Positions 19,422 through 31,475 of a DNA stretch of 64,000 nt are shown here, piece after piece; the stretch's first letter is position 1, and every line of letters starts with the position of its first letter. The notes under the pieces are model-generated. The model was given only the letters and a program-made list of their open reading frames with translations, made no database searches and was not told where the DNA came from. The DNA is from Pomacea canaliculata (Eukaryota; Mollusca; Gastropoda; Architaenioglossa; Ampullariidae). The translations under genes and the position numbers were made by a program. The DNA lies in assembly GCF_003073045.1 (NCBI RefSeq), contig NC_037590.1:32372327-32436326 (forward strand), given 5' to 3'.

Positions 19422-22247
19422 GAGGTAGACCTGGGGGATCGAGGAAGGGGGAGGGGGAGGTCAGAGGCGCAGTCAAGGTGCATCTGCTGTACTACTCCGT
19501 GTGACACACCATCGTGAGAGTCTGAGGTCACTATGTGGCCACTGTCGCTGCTGTAGGCAGAGCGCGTTGGTGACAACAACTGTGACACCGCAGGCAAACA
19601 GTTTGTGACCGAAGATAACGGAACTATAACTCACACGCGCTGCCTCGAAGTTGACCAGAAGCTGCCAGTCAGGTCCCTAGTCACACATACCTCCCTCCTC
19701 CGGCATGTTCCTGGCAGGGTGACTGGATATAACGAAAAGTTTTGTGAAACCTGCAACTTCTTCTGCAGTCTACCTTCGTAGCGCCACGGCCTTCACATGG
19801 TAAGTCATGTTTACCAATTTCGTGCAAATATATCACGACCCTGCGAAATTTGACAGTTAGGGATGTGAGGACTATTTTTTTAATGAAAGTCTAGTTTTTC
19901 TTACATTTGAAAAAATAATTTCATAAAAACAAATCGTGTGCAAGTATGGGCTTGGCTGCATGTTCCGTGACACTCATGACTAGGTGTGTAAATAGATGAG
20001 TAATAATAATACATTGATAATCTATGAACTAAAGACACGATCGAAGGTCTCAACGAAAACTTCCATTCCTCAAACATTCAGAAGTAAAACCTTCCAGGAC
20101 TAAAAAGAAAAGGCTGAAGCAAAGCAAAATATTGTCATATAGGAGACACGAAGCAGACAACAGGATCGCATGATAGAGCTTTCTGTTAGAGTGATGTAAA
20201 TGTAACAGGGTAAGTGCAGTGCTCTTCCCCCAAGCTTTCCACAACAACAAAACACAACACTTTCGTGGGTTCTGAATCGTTTGACTCCAACAGCAGTCGA
20301 TGTTGCTGGCTATGGCGAAACTCCACACAACACACTCGGTGGAACGTGCTCCCACCTCTGTCTCCTCCCTTTCTGACCACTCGCATCTTCACCCGACCTT
20401 CAAGCTCCAATTCCCCCCAAACACACCCGCACACCTACACCCTGTCGCTAGTCGACCTCCTCCCGGCTCTCCTTGGGTCACGGGGTTGTCACCCGGCCGG
20501 TAATGACCCCCATCGCCAGCCTGTACCTGTCCTGTGTGCGTGCCATGCTCCATGCTACTTTATAAACAGGGCACAGCTTAATTAGCAAGTTTAAATGGGC
20601 ATTGACACACTTTGAGAGAATGGTGTGGACCACGTTTGTAGACAATCTGGTTCTGCCTGACGATTCTTTACCTCCGTGTGTGTGCTTGTGTGTGTTATTA
20701 TGAAGGTAACTGCGGTCAACAGTTATCAGTCCCCACACCCGAGATTAGCACCGTTCGGAACACAGTCCTTGACACAAGATACACTGACAAGGCAAACATG
20801 GATATATAGAACCCAGTGCTACATATAAACATTCAATTATAAAATGACTTCAGTTACTTTCAACCCCACCCTCTTCCCCTCACAACAAAACCAGACACCC
20901 TGTGGCATCTGTTTACAGGGCTACCTTGCCCTGATGTAACCTTCGTTGCTGGCTCGGAGTAAAAACACCGATTCCACCCCTCACCCCCAACTCCCACAAC
21001 AAATTATTGCGTCCATGAGCAACTTTTGTTCCCATTCGAACAGCGAGCCGGTTGTATCAACAACCTGAAATACGAGGACAGTTGTACATACTTAAGTTAT
21101 CAGTTGTACCAACGGATGATAAAGGCGGTGGTCTGTCCGTGAGTTCGTTCCCCTCCTTCATCCTCGACTAATATAAATGTCAAGTAAATACAATGTCATA
21201 CAATGTCAAGTAAAAACAATTCTGTTCTCAAAGCAATTTGCCTATTCACTGTTTTTTTTTTTTTTGTTTTTTTTTGTTTTGTCGTGCATTGTTTGGAGGA
21301 CATAAATTCTTACCACACATATTTTTGTTTAATGAAAGACTCTGATTTCCTTTTCTTGGATTTTGATTCATTATATTATGGCATGTTACCTTACATTTAT
21401 TCAAAAGCATCCATGCACCTGTGCTTACCACCTGAAGTATGCAACTTCATTAATCATCGTCCCCTGCAGCTTGTCGTGCCCCACATTGTTCCCAGCGCCC
21501 TACAAAGGGCTTTGAGGTTTTTGTCACACTGTACACGACCACCACCTCATCACACCTTTCTGTACTTTACATGTGAGCAGTCTCTAGTTGGGGGATGTGC
21601 AAGGGAGCAGTCTGAGGTTAACATGTCTTGAAGTTGTATCTCTCCTCAAACAGCATTCTCTAGCTTGATGGAATTCAAGGGCTTGGTAAGGTGACACACA
21701 ACATTCTTTGTCCAGTAAGAAAAGTTAGAACAATCTCAGGTGTGTCGCGATTGTGGAGTGGGACACACCAAAGGCTCAGAAAATGATGGGTAACTATAGT
21801 TCTCCATCAGTACAGGTATGAGTACAGGCTTTGTCAGCAGCAGTATCTATCAATGTGCTCCCCTCAATCAACGGCACCGTTAGAGGATGGATGACTGACA
21901 GAAACTAGACTCTCAGAGAAGACAGAGTGCTGACAGCAAAGGATACCAATTCGTTGTACTGCTTACACATTTTTTTTTTCGGTTTGTTTTCCCTGAGACC
22001 TGGGTTTCGCTCTTGACAGATGTCCAGAAAGAATTTCTTAATCCAGACTTAGTTGTACATAACAGCTCATTATTCACACACACATAACCAAGCACACATA
22101 CTCTCTTACACACATACACACGAAAAGCTTACACACACATATCTTCTGTACATACACTCACGTAGGTACAAACACACACACACAATTGTCTACATCACAC
22201 CTTAGTATTCATCAACCGGACGGAGGAGCAAATAAAGCTGTTGCCGG
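19422..22247. other. Intergenic, no gene recognised
   Basis: Open frames here (for example around 20214-20585 and 21203-21631) lack recognisable domains. There is a T-rich run at 21251-21278 and CA-rich patches at 22076-22190. Nothing else is supported. Confidence 0.4.
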
Positions 22248-22260
22248 CCCAGATAGCATG

Positions 22261-22590
22261 CAAACGTTTTAAAAACGTTTTAAAATGTGTACATAAAACA
22301 TTTTAAAAAGGTTTGCAGAAAACGTTTTTAAAATGTTTATCATGCCCATCAAAGTAATGTTTTAAAAACGTTTTCTGCAAACATTTGTAAAACATTTTTA
22401 AAATATTTTAAAAACGTTTTATAAACATTTTTCTGTAAAACATTTTAAAAACATTTAATAAATATTCGTATGTAAATGTTTGAAAAACGTTTTTAAAATG
22501 TTTTTGAAACCTAATTTAAATGTTTCGAAGGACACGTTTTGTAAACGTTTTAAAAATGTTTTTGAAACCTAATGTAAATGTTTCACAGTT
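22261..22590. repeat. Left subterminal array of AAACGTTTT-type palindromes
   Basis: A run of short, partly palindromic units (AAACGTTTT, AAAACATTTT, AAAATGTTTT) spaced irregularly, with one longer duplicated unit (gttttTgaaacctaatNtaaatgttt) at the inner edge. It is mirrored at the other end of the element. In CACTA elements such arrays bind an element-encoded protein; whether that holds here is inference. Confidence 0.85.
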
Positions 22591-23989
22591 CTCACATACT
22601 TTTCACAGTTTCACTTCAAACATGGCATAAATGACGTACAGAGAAGATTTTCATTTGTTGTAATTAAACCATATTTCGTGTCATTGTGGATCCATCCAGG
22701 AGACAAATTTACATTATACAATAGCAAGTACAAAATGGTGACCATTTGTGACAAAAATGAATAAATGATACTCAAAAAAGAGAACAAGAATATGAATTAA
22801 TTAAACACTGACAAATCAATGCATAGGATCTTTTTCTTAAATTAATACTTTTAAATATTTCACATTTCAGTACTTAAAGGTGAGGTTGTGCGGCACTGTT
22901 ATCCGTGCAGAGTGCCAAGAAATAATTGAACTAAAAACGAAACTTATCGACATTTACATTTACTAAAAAATAGTGATTGTAAATACAATTGGATGATGTA
23001 CAAAATACACCAAAAAAAGACAGTTACCCTATGTAGATAACAATATGCTAATTATCATCTTCTTACCCTACTACAAGGGACATATCATTCCAATTATTAA
23101 TAAGCATTAACTATAGATGTACAACAAAAGCATTGACATATGTGATAAAGATGAGAAACAGAGAACAATCAGAGGAATTAATTAACCACTGTTAAGTCAA
23201 AGCAAAGGAATGTTATTAAAGTAACACTTTTAAACAGTTCAATTTAAAATGTTTCAAGGATAGGTGTTAAGCTCCATAAAGATTCCCAAGGAATAATTAA
23301 ACTAAAACTAAACTAATAGAGCTTTAGATGTAAGAAAAGATATAGTATATGGTTAATCCATCTAGATGTAGCACAAAATACACAAGACATACAGGTATCC
23401 TTCTGTACATAACAACGATCAAATTATCATCACCAACCTTCTACAATGGACACATCAGTCAAATTAACCAGCCTTATGAGATTTTCCACACTGTAAAACA
23501 AGGCTGAACAAAGGTTCCTGTACATCTGGGGAAAAGGCTTTAAGAACAAGGTATATAGAACACTAGCAGATCCACATGCCTTTATTCGAATATACGGAAA
23601 CCTTCTTATTCGTAATCATCAGATATCTAAACTATCAGATATTTGTGCAAAATATCAGAGATAATCACCAGCTACATCCAAGGCCATGTATTGGATAGGA
23701 CCTCTTCTACAGCAATGTCATGTGTGAACTTAAATGGTGAAGTATCAAGCGTTCCAATTGGGGTCAAGAGTTGCTTGGTGACAAGCCTGTGGTCCCACAT
23801 GCAGAAAGGTGGGGCAGACATATGCCAGTGTAGAGGAGTACAATGAGGTAGAGCGCAGAGGTGTCCTATGTGGGAGACAGCTCTTGATCGTGGGGGCGAT
23901 CCAGTGGCAAAGGACTGTCTGGACTGCCTGCTAGTTGCCGTGGGAAGCAAATGGCTACGTGACCAGTACTGGCATTCGGCGGCTGTAGG

Positions 23990-26900
23990 TGGCATTGCAG
24001 TCATCGTAGACATGACGTGTATATCTCTAGTCTTCTCTGTCGCTGGGAGAGGAGTCGTCGCTCTCTGATGCGGATGGCAGCTCGGGCGGGAAGGACGACG
24101 GACAGGTGGAACAGCACTGTCTGCTGAAGCATTGGTCTCCACTCTGTGATGGCTCCTGCACTAACTTTATCGGAAGCCTCCATACACCCACGGTTCTTCC
24201 GTACAGCTTCTGCAGATAGCAAAAATGGGATTTGTAGATTAAAGAAGCGCTACAGGTTTATAGATTAAAGATGGACTAAAGAAGTCTAACACTATACATA
24301 TTGTTTCAGTTTTATGGTGCTTATGCTTGTTCCCCATGTCTTTCCGTTTTTACGCTAGTTTCACCCATAGAAGCACAATTAATACTGACAAGAGCTACAA
24401 ATAATTTTAAACTGTAGAGCTAGCAATGAAAAATGTCAATTCATGTTATACAAAAATAAGCACTTAGATCTGCACTTCTCTTTTTTTGTCAAAGTATGTG
24501 TAGACAATATATCATATATCTATACCTTTAATAATAATATACACTAACATTTATACATCATCACTTACTGTAGATCATGGCCTGCACCTTCAGTCCCTTG
24601 AAAGCACACATCTCTCCCTTTTGTCATTTCCAGGTATAGTTCCGAGCAACCTTGTCGGTCAGGAGTCGCCGCATGATTCTTTTCGCACAATCCTTTGCAT
24701 TCGTTCTACCCACACAGGAGAGGCTTTTGACTTGCAAATCATTAGAAGACAAGAAACATATCTGTCAAAAGTAGGCCACACATCATAAACAAGAAAGGGT
24801 GTAGTGAAAATATACATGGCTTTAATTATTTACAATTCAAGGGCCATACAAAAATTATAAACTGAAAACTTTCACAAAAAGCTGACATTTAATGTTTCCT
24901 TCCCCAATAACTATAAAGTTTATGAGGCTGAAACCCTTTGAAACTGGATTTAAAATTTGACTTATTGTGTTCCACACTATATATGTATGATAGATTGACA
25001 AGAACTGATCATTCTCAAATGAATTCCCTATAAAAACATAAGTTTTTCAAAAATGTCAAGCTATGCGTTAAAATTCCCCTAAATTATTACAGATTATCAT
25101 TTCAATCATGGCTGTAACAATGACATCTGCTTTACGTACGAGTAATTCATGAAAGGAATCATCATCAAGGCGTCCATCCAGTTCCAACAGCTCTTGCTGT
25201 GTTCTAATCGGAAGGATCAAATCTTCTGGCAACATTCAGGCATCCTTTGCTGGAGCAGGCTGGTCTTTGCTTATCAGTGAATGAATCACCATATCTTTTA
25301 CTTCCTGTAGCATCAATTTCAATTCTCTGTCTTGTTTCAGAATGAGCCAGGCAAATGCTGCAACAGTATGAACATAGCACTGTGAGCAAAAGTGGACAAT
25401 TAACTTTTATAGGTGAACGAAGCCAATCAACGGTGATTTGGGAGGCAGTAAGAAACTTGTATAACCAACACTATGTTCAACTTGAGATTGTGAAGGGAAT
25501 TCACAACAAAATTAAATAGGCAAAACAAAAAGCAAGAAAAGTAACCCATAAAATAAAATTGTCTGACTTACCTTCATTAGACACTCTCTGGGTACCGCCT
25601 TTTACTGCTGCAGTTGTGAGGTCTGTCCCCTCTTGTACTCCTTGCTGAGAGTCACTACGTTGGTCACTGGGGTGCTCACGTCGTGGGGGCAATATTATGT
25701 GGTTAGTGCATTTACCTGTGGGCATAAACGCTTGTTTTCCACTTGTGGTTGCAATGAGTCTGGCAATGGTCCTGCTGGCACTGCTGGATGCACTGATTTC
25801 CATCTAAAGTCGTCTTCTTCCTCCTCGTCTGGGCTCTCTAGCCCTAACCTAATTAACAAGCATACCTATTAATAAGTGTGCAGTGAAATGACAATTATGA
25901 AAATTTAAGAATTTCTGGAGTAAAAGATTTAAGAAATAAAATAATAAATAATTCCTAGGCTATACCTATCATAATATCAATATTACCCTCATGAAAAATT
26001 GAAATGAACTACTGAAATCTGTACTGATCTTGTAAGTTGTTCTCCAAACCTAGGGATTCCCTAATCCCTGTCATTCTATAACTCAAAGAAGACACAATGT
26101 GACTACTTGTTTCTCTTCCTCTTCCGATCTTTTCAACCTTTAGTGCTGTCATCATCTGTTGTATCCAAGTTTGATGTATACTGGCTGTTATCCACTTTTC
26201 GTCTGGCAACCAAATGCTCATCTGAAAGGGTTATTATTTTGTGAAGTTATAAATAAACATCGAGAATAATGGCATGCAATGCTTTACCACACAATATGAA
26301 TTTCACATGACAAAATCAGTTAACTGTATGTTCGCTGAGATGTTAATGGTCATGTGGCTGTATGTTCCAGTCTGTAACCACAATAAACCCTAAGCAAGGT
26401 CTGCGTGGACTAAAGACACTAACACTACCTTAAAACCTTTTACAAAATAAATATGAACAAACTTTATCAGAGACTGACCACAAAATATTAACCAGGCTGA
26501 TGAAGTCATCAAACATCTAATCTCTATAATAAACATATATATGACAATGAGTAAAAAGTATAAAAGTACCCTTTGAACCCAAAATGCAAACAGCTTGAAG
26601 AGTCCAGGTATGTCTATCTGGCAGAGCTCCCTCCTGAAGGTGTTTTGTCAGCTCACTTGGTGGCCAGTATGCTAACCGTTCGCGTGCTGAAAAATAAACA
26701 ATCCTCTATGAACTCTTACCAGGGAGGCTAACTGTGTGTCTTTATGGGAGTGTTGGACGTTTGACTTCATCTGTCATATTTCCATCAGAGATTATGACTG
26801 CATATATTTTTATACACTGTTATACTCAAGGAACTATGGTAAATTCAGGAAGGATAGCATGAATAGTGTTCAGCTGAGATATGATTGTATTGACTGCAGT

Positions 26901-27540
26901 TTGCTTCTGTGGCATGCAATGTTATAATGTAACGTTATTTAATGTTATTAAAAACTCTATCATCCGTAAGAACATGTAACACAAATTTACACCATAATGA
27001 GAAATGATTACACAATACCAGTGGTACCATTTCAACCATAGATAACGGTTTAGCAATGAATTCAAGCAAGCAGTTATTACAGGATGCTTTTGTCGCAACA
27101 AGGCAAGAAGAACTGAAAGTGAACTGTTGGAAATGTTAAATGTTGCGACCCAATATGCCAACTGTGTGGCCAAATCTGTATCTGTTTCACTGTCGCTCTC
27201 TGAAGATATCCTGAATCAAACCGATCATCAACATAATCTTCAAATTCACTAAAATTAGATTTCACAACATCATCATCATTATTTTCATCCAAATTGTATT
27301 TAGTCGGTAAATATTGCTGGCGTGATGTTATCGCTGAGAGTTCTGGTGTCTGCTGGTTCGAACTGTTATTAATTTGACTCTGTAGATCTAAAACTTTGAG
27401 CACCTTCTCTACGACAGTGGATCGTGAATGTTTGTATCAGTGTGTATTGAATACATCTGACTTTCTTCTTTCAGTTCTGCCAACGCTGCTTCTACAAGTT
27501 TTATTAACTTTTTTCGTCCAGTAGGACGACATGATGTGAA
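23990..27540 (-). pseudogene. Decayed DUF4806-family gene of the EnSpm-like element
   Basis: Exon-like blocks in transcript order: about 27420-27535 (basic start, RKKLIKLVEAALAELKEE); about 27040-27403 (Asp/Glu-rich, then LAYWVATFNIS...LLALLRQKHP); 26581-26688 (AYWPPSELTK, then HTWTLQAVCILG); 26030-26221 (ARRKVDNSQYTS, basic end); about 25130-25240 (LILPIRTQQELLEL...LDDDSF); 24569-24730 (DUF4806 core, CVGRTNAKDCAKRIMRRLL, then NYTW); about 24000-24222 (C-terminal tail). The AYWPP block, the LP-T-EEL-LE segment and the GG-RIM-RL-YSW core are the usual order in DUF4806 proteins. Breaks: a TGA directly after NYTWK, two stops in the basic exon at about 26100, and a frame change in the last block. 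The function of DUF4806 is unknown. Exon edges are approximate. Confidence 0.65.
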
Positions 27541-28044
27541 CTATCAGTTGCCTTAACGTATTAGAATATTAGATTATGTACAAGCGCTCAATTCAGAAAG
27601 TAAACTTTGACACATCACACCCAATAAGCATACATTAAATGTGTGTTGTACTAGAACACGGTATATAGCGTTTTATAATAAAGAACCTGCAGTACGTGTG
27701 TGGTAAACAAAGAGAAAAGATTACAACCTTGGTTTTCAAACATACAGTACATCAGCAGAGAAAATGTCGCGCCGCGTGGAATCATGGGAGTACGTGCATC
27801 CACAAGAAGAATAGCAAATATTTAGTTACGTAGCATTGATGTTTTAAAAACTGCAATGATTTTAAACTATCAAACCTAATCATAAGACAAATATAACAAA
27901 GTCTTTAAAAATGCTTTTTTGTAAGGATTTTCAGTATCTACACCGTGGACTGGCTCTAAAATTCCGTAGGAAAAGTGAATGCCGGCAAATCAAATAGTGA
28001 CGTCTTATAAAAAATTACGTCATGACGCAAAGCCATAAAGGTTA

Positions 28045-28248
28045 ACATTGTAAATGTTTATAAAACATTTATTTAACATTTTTGTTTTAAATGTTTTATT
28101 TTCAAACATTTTAAAAATGTTTTTAAAATGTTTTACTGAAAAATGTTTTTTTGGTAAATGTTTTTAAAATGTTTTTAAAACGTTTTATCTAAAACGTAAA
28201 CCTTATTACAACCATGTAAACGTTTTTAAAACGTTTTTAAAATGTTTT
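28045..28248. repeat. Right subterminal array of AAACGTTTT-type palindromes
   Basis: This is the inverted counterpart of the array at 22261-22590, with the same AAAATGTTTT and AAAACGTTTT units, and it ends at the terminal CATGCTATCTGGG. It is shorter than the left array. Confidence 0.85.
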
Positions 28249-28772
28249 CATGCTATCTGGGGGACCTTCTCTTTTTAACGATGATCGGGAGAGGGTGCGG
28301 TTTAAAGCGCGTGGAGGAGCATGTGAACAAAGGATGTGCCTGTTGTCCTAGTTGAGTTTACTGCAGCAGGCTAGGGTGCACGTATTGAAAACATTATCTA
28401 AAATGCACACCTACCTGTGCACCAGTCACCTTGCCTGACAGCTGGGCGATCTTGTTTCTTGGCCAGCCGCGACCTTTCGTAGGTTCGCGAACCACTCAAG
28501 GAACGAGGTGAACATACCTGCAATGAGTTCTCAATCTTATATTCGAGGTCGGAGGCTGATACAGAGCAGTTGGTGATACTGTAATCGAGGTCAATTGATG
28601 TTATCACACAAGCTGCGACAGTCATTATGTAGAGCAGTGATGCACAACCTTTTTCGGCCTGCGGGCCATATTCCCTTCCGACACGCGTGTCGCGGGCCGC
28701 TTCACCGCAAAAATTACAACAAAAAAAATTTATAAAATAGAACATACCATTTTTATTAGTAAAAAGTTGTAC

Positions 28773-28970
28773 TTAGTGGGATATTTGAAGCTGCTTTTCC
28801 GAAACCAGCTTCTGAATGTCTGGCTGCATCGAAGAAACACCAAGTCTGAGCACTGAATCGAAATGTTCGTCCGCGAGGCGATTACGTAAGATGGGTTTCG
28901 CCCGTTTCATCACTGAAAACGTTTGTTCACACACATAAGTACTTGTAAACATCGTGATCATCCTTAACAT
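28773..28970 (-). pseudogene. hAT transposase C-terminal (dimerisation) fragment
   Basis: The frame reads TSTYVCEQTFSVMKRAKP followed by RNRLADEHFDSVLRL, matching the hAT C-terminal dimerisation region found in GTF2IRD2-like and ZBED-like transposases. Only this end remains; upstream the frame runs into Tigger sequence. A shorter, more diverged copy of the same stretch lies at about 31180-31280. Confidence 0.8.
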
Positions 28971-29149
28971 AAAAACAGTAACGAAAGCATTTAAACATCA
29001 GAAAACTTGCCGTTTTGACGGCTGGTTGGAAGCAGGTGTGGGGAGGAAGAGGTGGAATTATTGCTTGGATTCCCCCTCCATGAGCACCCGTGACATTATA
29101 AAATCGGGGGTGACTTCCTTTTCTGTGGTTTGAGGTTAAAGAAAAAACT

Positions 29150-29582
29150 TGTCCAGTGTCTGCTCCTTCTGCCTTTTTGTAAAACTCTTGGTAATACGAC
29201 ATCACATATCCGACAGACGCATGCCACCTTCATACTTTGAAATCATTTCCTGTTTCAATTCATTTGTTGGCCGCTTTCATTGTCATTACTCATTGCTATT
29301 AATTGCTCTTAATCTTCTTTGGAGCCATTTTTGAGGATTATCTTATTAAAATAAAGCACAAAAATCACTAAACAAGAAGGATGCTCATAGATAAGGAACG
29401 ACCTATCGTAACTGTGTCTCGAGCGCGAATGATTACATGCTGGTCGGTCACGTGTGGTTCACGTGGCTGTTCGTTATCCGAAATTTTGTTCGCTATCCGA
29501 GACAAACGTTTAACGAAATTTTTGTTCGTTATCTGAAATATTCGCTATCCGAGGCGTTCGCTAACCGAGGTTCCACTGTATT
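29150..29582 (-). mobile_element. Tigger element 5' end, nested
   Basis: On the minus strand the element starts TACAGTGGAACCTCGGTTAGCGAAC (its plus-strand edge is at 29582) with several repeats of the 'tatccgaa/ttcgctatccgag' type. A start ATG at 29326-29328 begins MAPKKIKSN, then stops; further on, KYEGGMRLSD resembles the Tigger HTH region. The frame is broken repeatedly and the other end was not found. Confidence 0.6.
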
Positions 29583-29639
29583 ATAACTGTTCTCATTAAA
29601 ACAAATACCTATATAGCCTGTAACTTTCAAATATTAGCG

Positions 29640-29760
29640 AGTCAACAGGGGCTGGGAACCAATTAAATCTATTTCCTTTATTTCTTATGGAAAAAATTGT
29701 TTCGGATAACGAACAGCTTTCCGGAACGGATTATGTTCGTTAACCGAGGTTCACTGTATA
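29640..29760 (-). mobile_element. Second Tigger-type terminus
   Basis: The sequence 'atttcttatgg...ttcggataacgaac...ggaacggattatgttcgttaaccgaggttcactgta' is a typical Tigger end, in the same orientation as the terminus at 29582 and 176 bp from it. No partner end was found, so it is a fragment. Confidence 0.6.
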
Positions 29761-30429
29761 TAATAATGTTCATGCATACAGTGAAACCGTACTAGTGTGC
29801 TAGCAGTTCAGAGATAAAAGAGAGCGATCGAGCAGACGACACTGCAATGACCAAATGGTCATCAAGAGTAACATCATGTTTATTATTACCAGCTTTCTTA
29901 TTTGACATTGAATTGTTATTTCCCCTTTTGGGGAGTGGGTCGCAGGTAGACCCGTGAGTATAGTGGGGTCATGCACCTGCCAGAACGAGACGGTAGGCAG
30001 TCAGTTTAATTCCGGTCCTCTTGGGGGGAGGACGTATCAGAACTCAAACTTTCCACAGAGATCACAAGCTTAGGCATTATTGACAACCAACCTGTAAACC
30101 TAATGACTCTAACGTTGACAACAGTATAGTCTGGCTTTCCGTGATATTCGGGTTGAGCAGCATAGCATGCAAATTAAATAGCTTTTAATGTAGATAACTG
30201 CAAGTTTTGTAAGACTTTTTGTAAAAATATTACACATATATTTTAAAAAATGTTTTACCATATTTTTTACATTATTTGTCGCTAAGAAAACAGAAGAAAC
30301 ATCGTAATTAAAACGGTACTTATCTTTTCTGAGCATAAACAAGGGAAACAACCCTGCCCTCAGTAGCTTTAGTACTTCTTAACTAGACACAAACGAGAAC
30401 TTTTAGGAAAGCTAGGCTGTCACCTAGGG

Positions 30430-30776
30430 CAGTGGTTCTCAAAGTGTGGTCCACGGACCACTAGTGGTCCACGGGCATAATTCAGGTGGTCCGCGGCTGA
30501 CAGTCGTCATATGTCAGCAAAGTAATGTTTAAAGTGATGCATTCCTGGCATTAACATTTTGATTACAAAGAAAGAGGTATACTTAGTTTTATGTCATCTT
30601 ATTACTATACTACTTTTACAAAAGGATATTTAGTTTTGAAACAAATGTTGCAATTTAAATTTGAAATTCATAGTACAGACTGATTTTTAGGCCTTGGTGG
30701 TCCGCCATAATTTTTACTTAGGCCTTGGTGGTCCGCCATAGCTTTTACTTAAGTAAAGTGGTCCGCGGAACCACTG
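30430..30776. mobile_element. hAT MITE with 8-bp target duplication ACCTAGGG
   Basis: The ends are CAGTGGTTCTCAAAGTGTGGTCC and the inverse of CAGTGGTTCCGCGGACC. Octamers ACCTAGGG occur at 30422-30429 and 30777-30784. The interior is 347 bp without a gene and includes a duplicated 'ggccttggtggtccgccata' unit at about 30692 and 30721. The ends match the widespread Charlie-like hAT type. Confidence 0.93.
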
Positions 30777-30994
30777 ACCTAGGGCGCAGTCTATAGCTGT
30801 ACTAAGCTGGTTGTCTTTGGCATGGCGCTCCTTGATCGTGAGTCGTGCAGATGGTGGGACTTGAGGGTTCAGAGGAGCTCGGGTTGTCTCCATGGAACGT
30901 ATGTGGTCATGTGGGTCAGGGTGGCGCGGTTGTTGTCTGCATTGGACTTACCGTCACCTTCTGATTTGTTTCTTTGCTCTAGGCCAGTCTAGGC

Positions 30995-31304
30995 CAGTGA
31001 TGCCCAACCTTTTCGGCCTGCGGCCATATCCATTTCGACAGCCGTGTCGCGGGCCATATCCATTTCGGACAGCCGTGTCGCGGGCACTTCACCGCAAAAA
31101 TACAAAAGGAAAAAAAAAATAGAGCAGATACCATTTTTTATTAGAAACAAGTTGTACTTACCATTAATTATATATTAATTAGTGGGATATTTGAAGTTGT
31201 TTTCCCGAAACCAACTTCTGAATGTCCGGCCTCATCGTAGAGACACAAGTCGGAGCACTGAATCGAAATATTCGTCATCGCAAAAAAAAAAAAAAAAAAA
31301 AAAA
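30995..31304 (-). mobile_element. Second, diverged copy of the hAT left end
   Basis: It begins CAGTGATGCCCAACC and aligns with 28635-28880, including the 'gtgggatatttgaag...ttctgaatgtc' stretch of the transposase C-terminus. It ends in a 23-base A run at 31282-31304. An internal duplication of 'ccatatccatttcg-acagccgtgtcgcggg' is present near 31023-31085. Confidence 0.7.
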
Positions 31305-31475
31305 GATTGGGAAACGCCTACGTGGGGATAAATACTTCTTCCTTTTTTTTCGTTTTTTTTAAGGTATTCTTTTATTACTAACATGCGATTTCCTACACTG
31401 TGGGCAGAAGTTTCGCGGGCGGATGGCACCGCGTCGCGGCCGGATATGGCCGCGGGCGTAGGTTGTGCATCCCTG

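Larger units (their letters stand above)
22248..28261 (-). mobile_element. About 6-kb CACTA/EnSpm-like DNA transposon with DUF4806 gene relic
   Basis: The left end is CCCAGATAGCATG (22248-22260) and the right end is its exact inverse, CATGCTATCTGGG (28249-28261). Behind both termini lie hundreds of bases of AAACGTTTT/AAAATGTTTT repeats. The flanks share only a possible 2-bp duplication (GG on both sides). The minus strand holds a broken gene whose exons resemble DUF4806 proteins and an LLxLLR-P segment I associate with animal EnSpm proteins. Repeat-filled subterminal regions, a 2-3 bp duplication and a second accessory protein are features of CACTA/EnSpm elements. Class assignment is inference: no DDE transposase was recognised, so this copy is probably non-autonomous. 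Confidence 0.7.
28635..31475 (-). mobile_element. hAT transposon composite with 8-bp target duplication and nested insertions
   Basis: The left end CAGTGATGCACAACCT is inverted at the right end (AGGTTGTGCATCCCTG). Identical octamers ATGTAGAG flank the pair at 28627-28634 and 31476-31483. The 2841-bp span contains a minus-strand hAT transposase C-terminus near the left end, a Tigger 5' end, a second Tigger-type terminus, a complete hAT MITE (30430-30776), and a second diverged copy of the left end starting at 30995. The matching octamers make the outer pair convincing; the history of the inner copy is unresolved. Confidence 0.8.

Noticed and set aside
23643..24142. Open frames on both strands around 23.7-24.1 kb
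   Set aside because: The plus-strand frames are antisense to the decayed DUF4806 tail. Only about 24000-24222 on the minus strand resembles that protein, so the longer frames were not called as genes.
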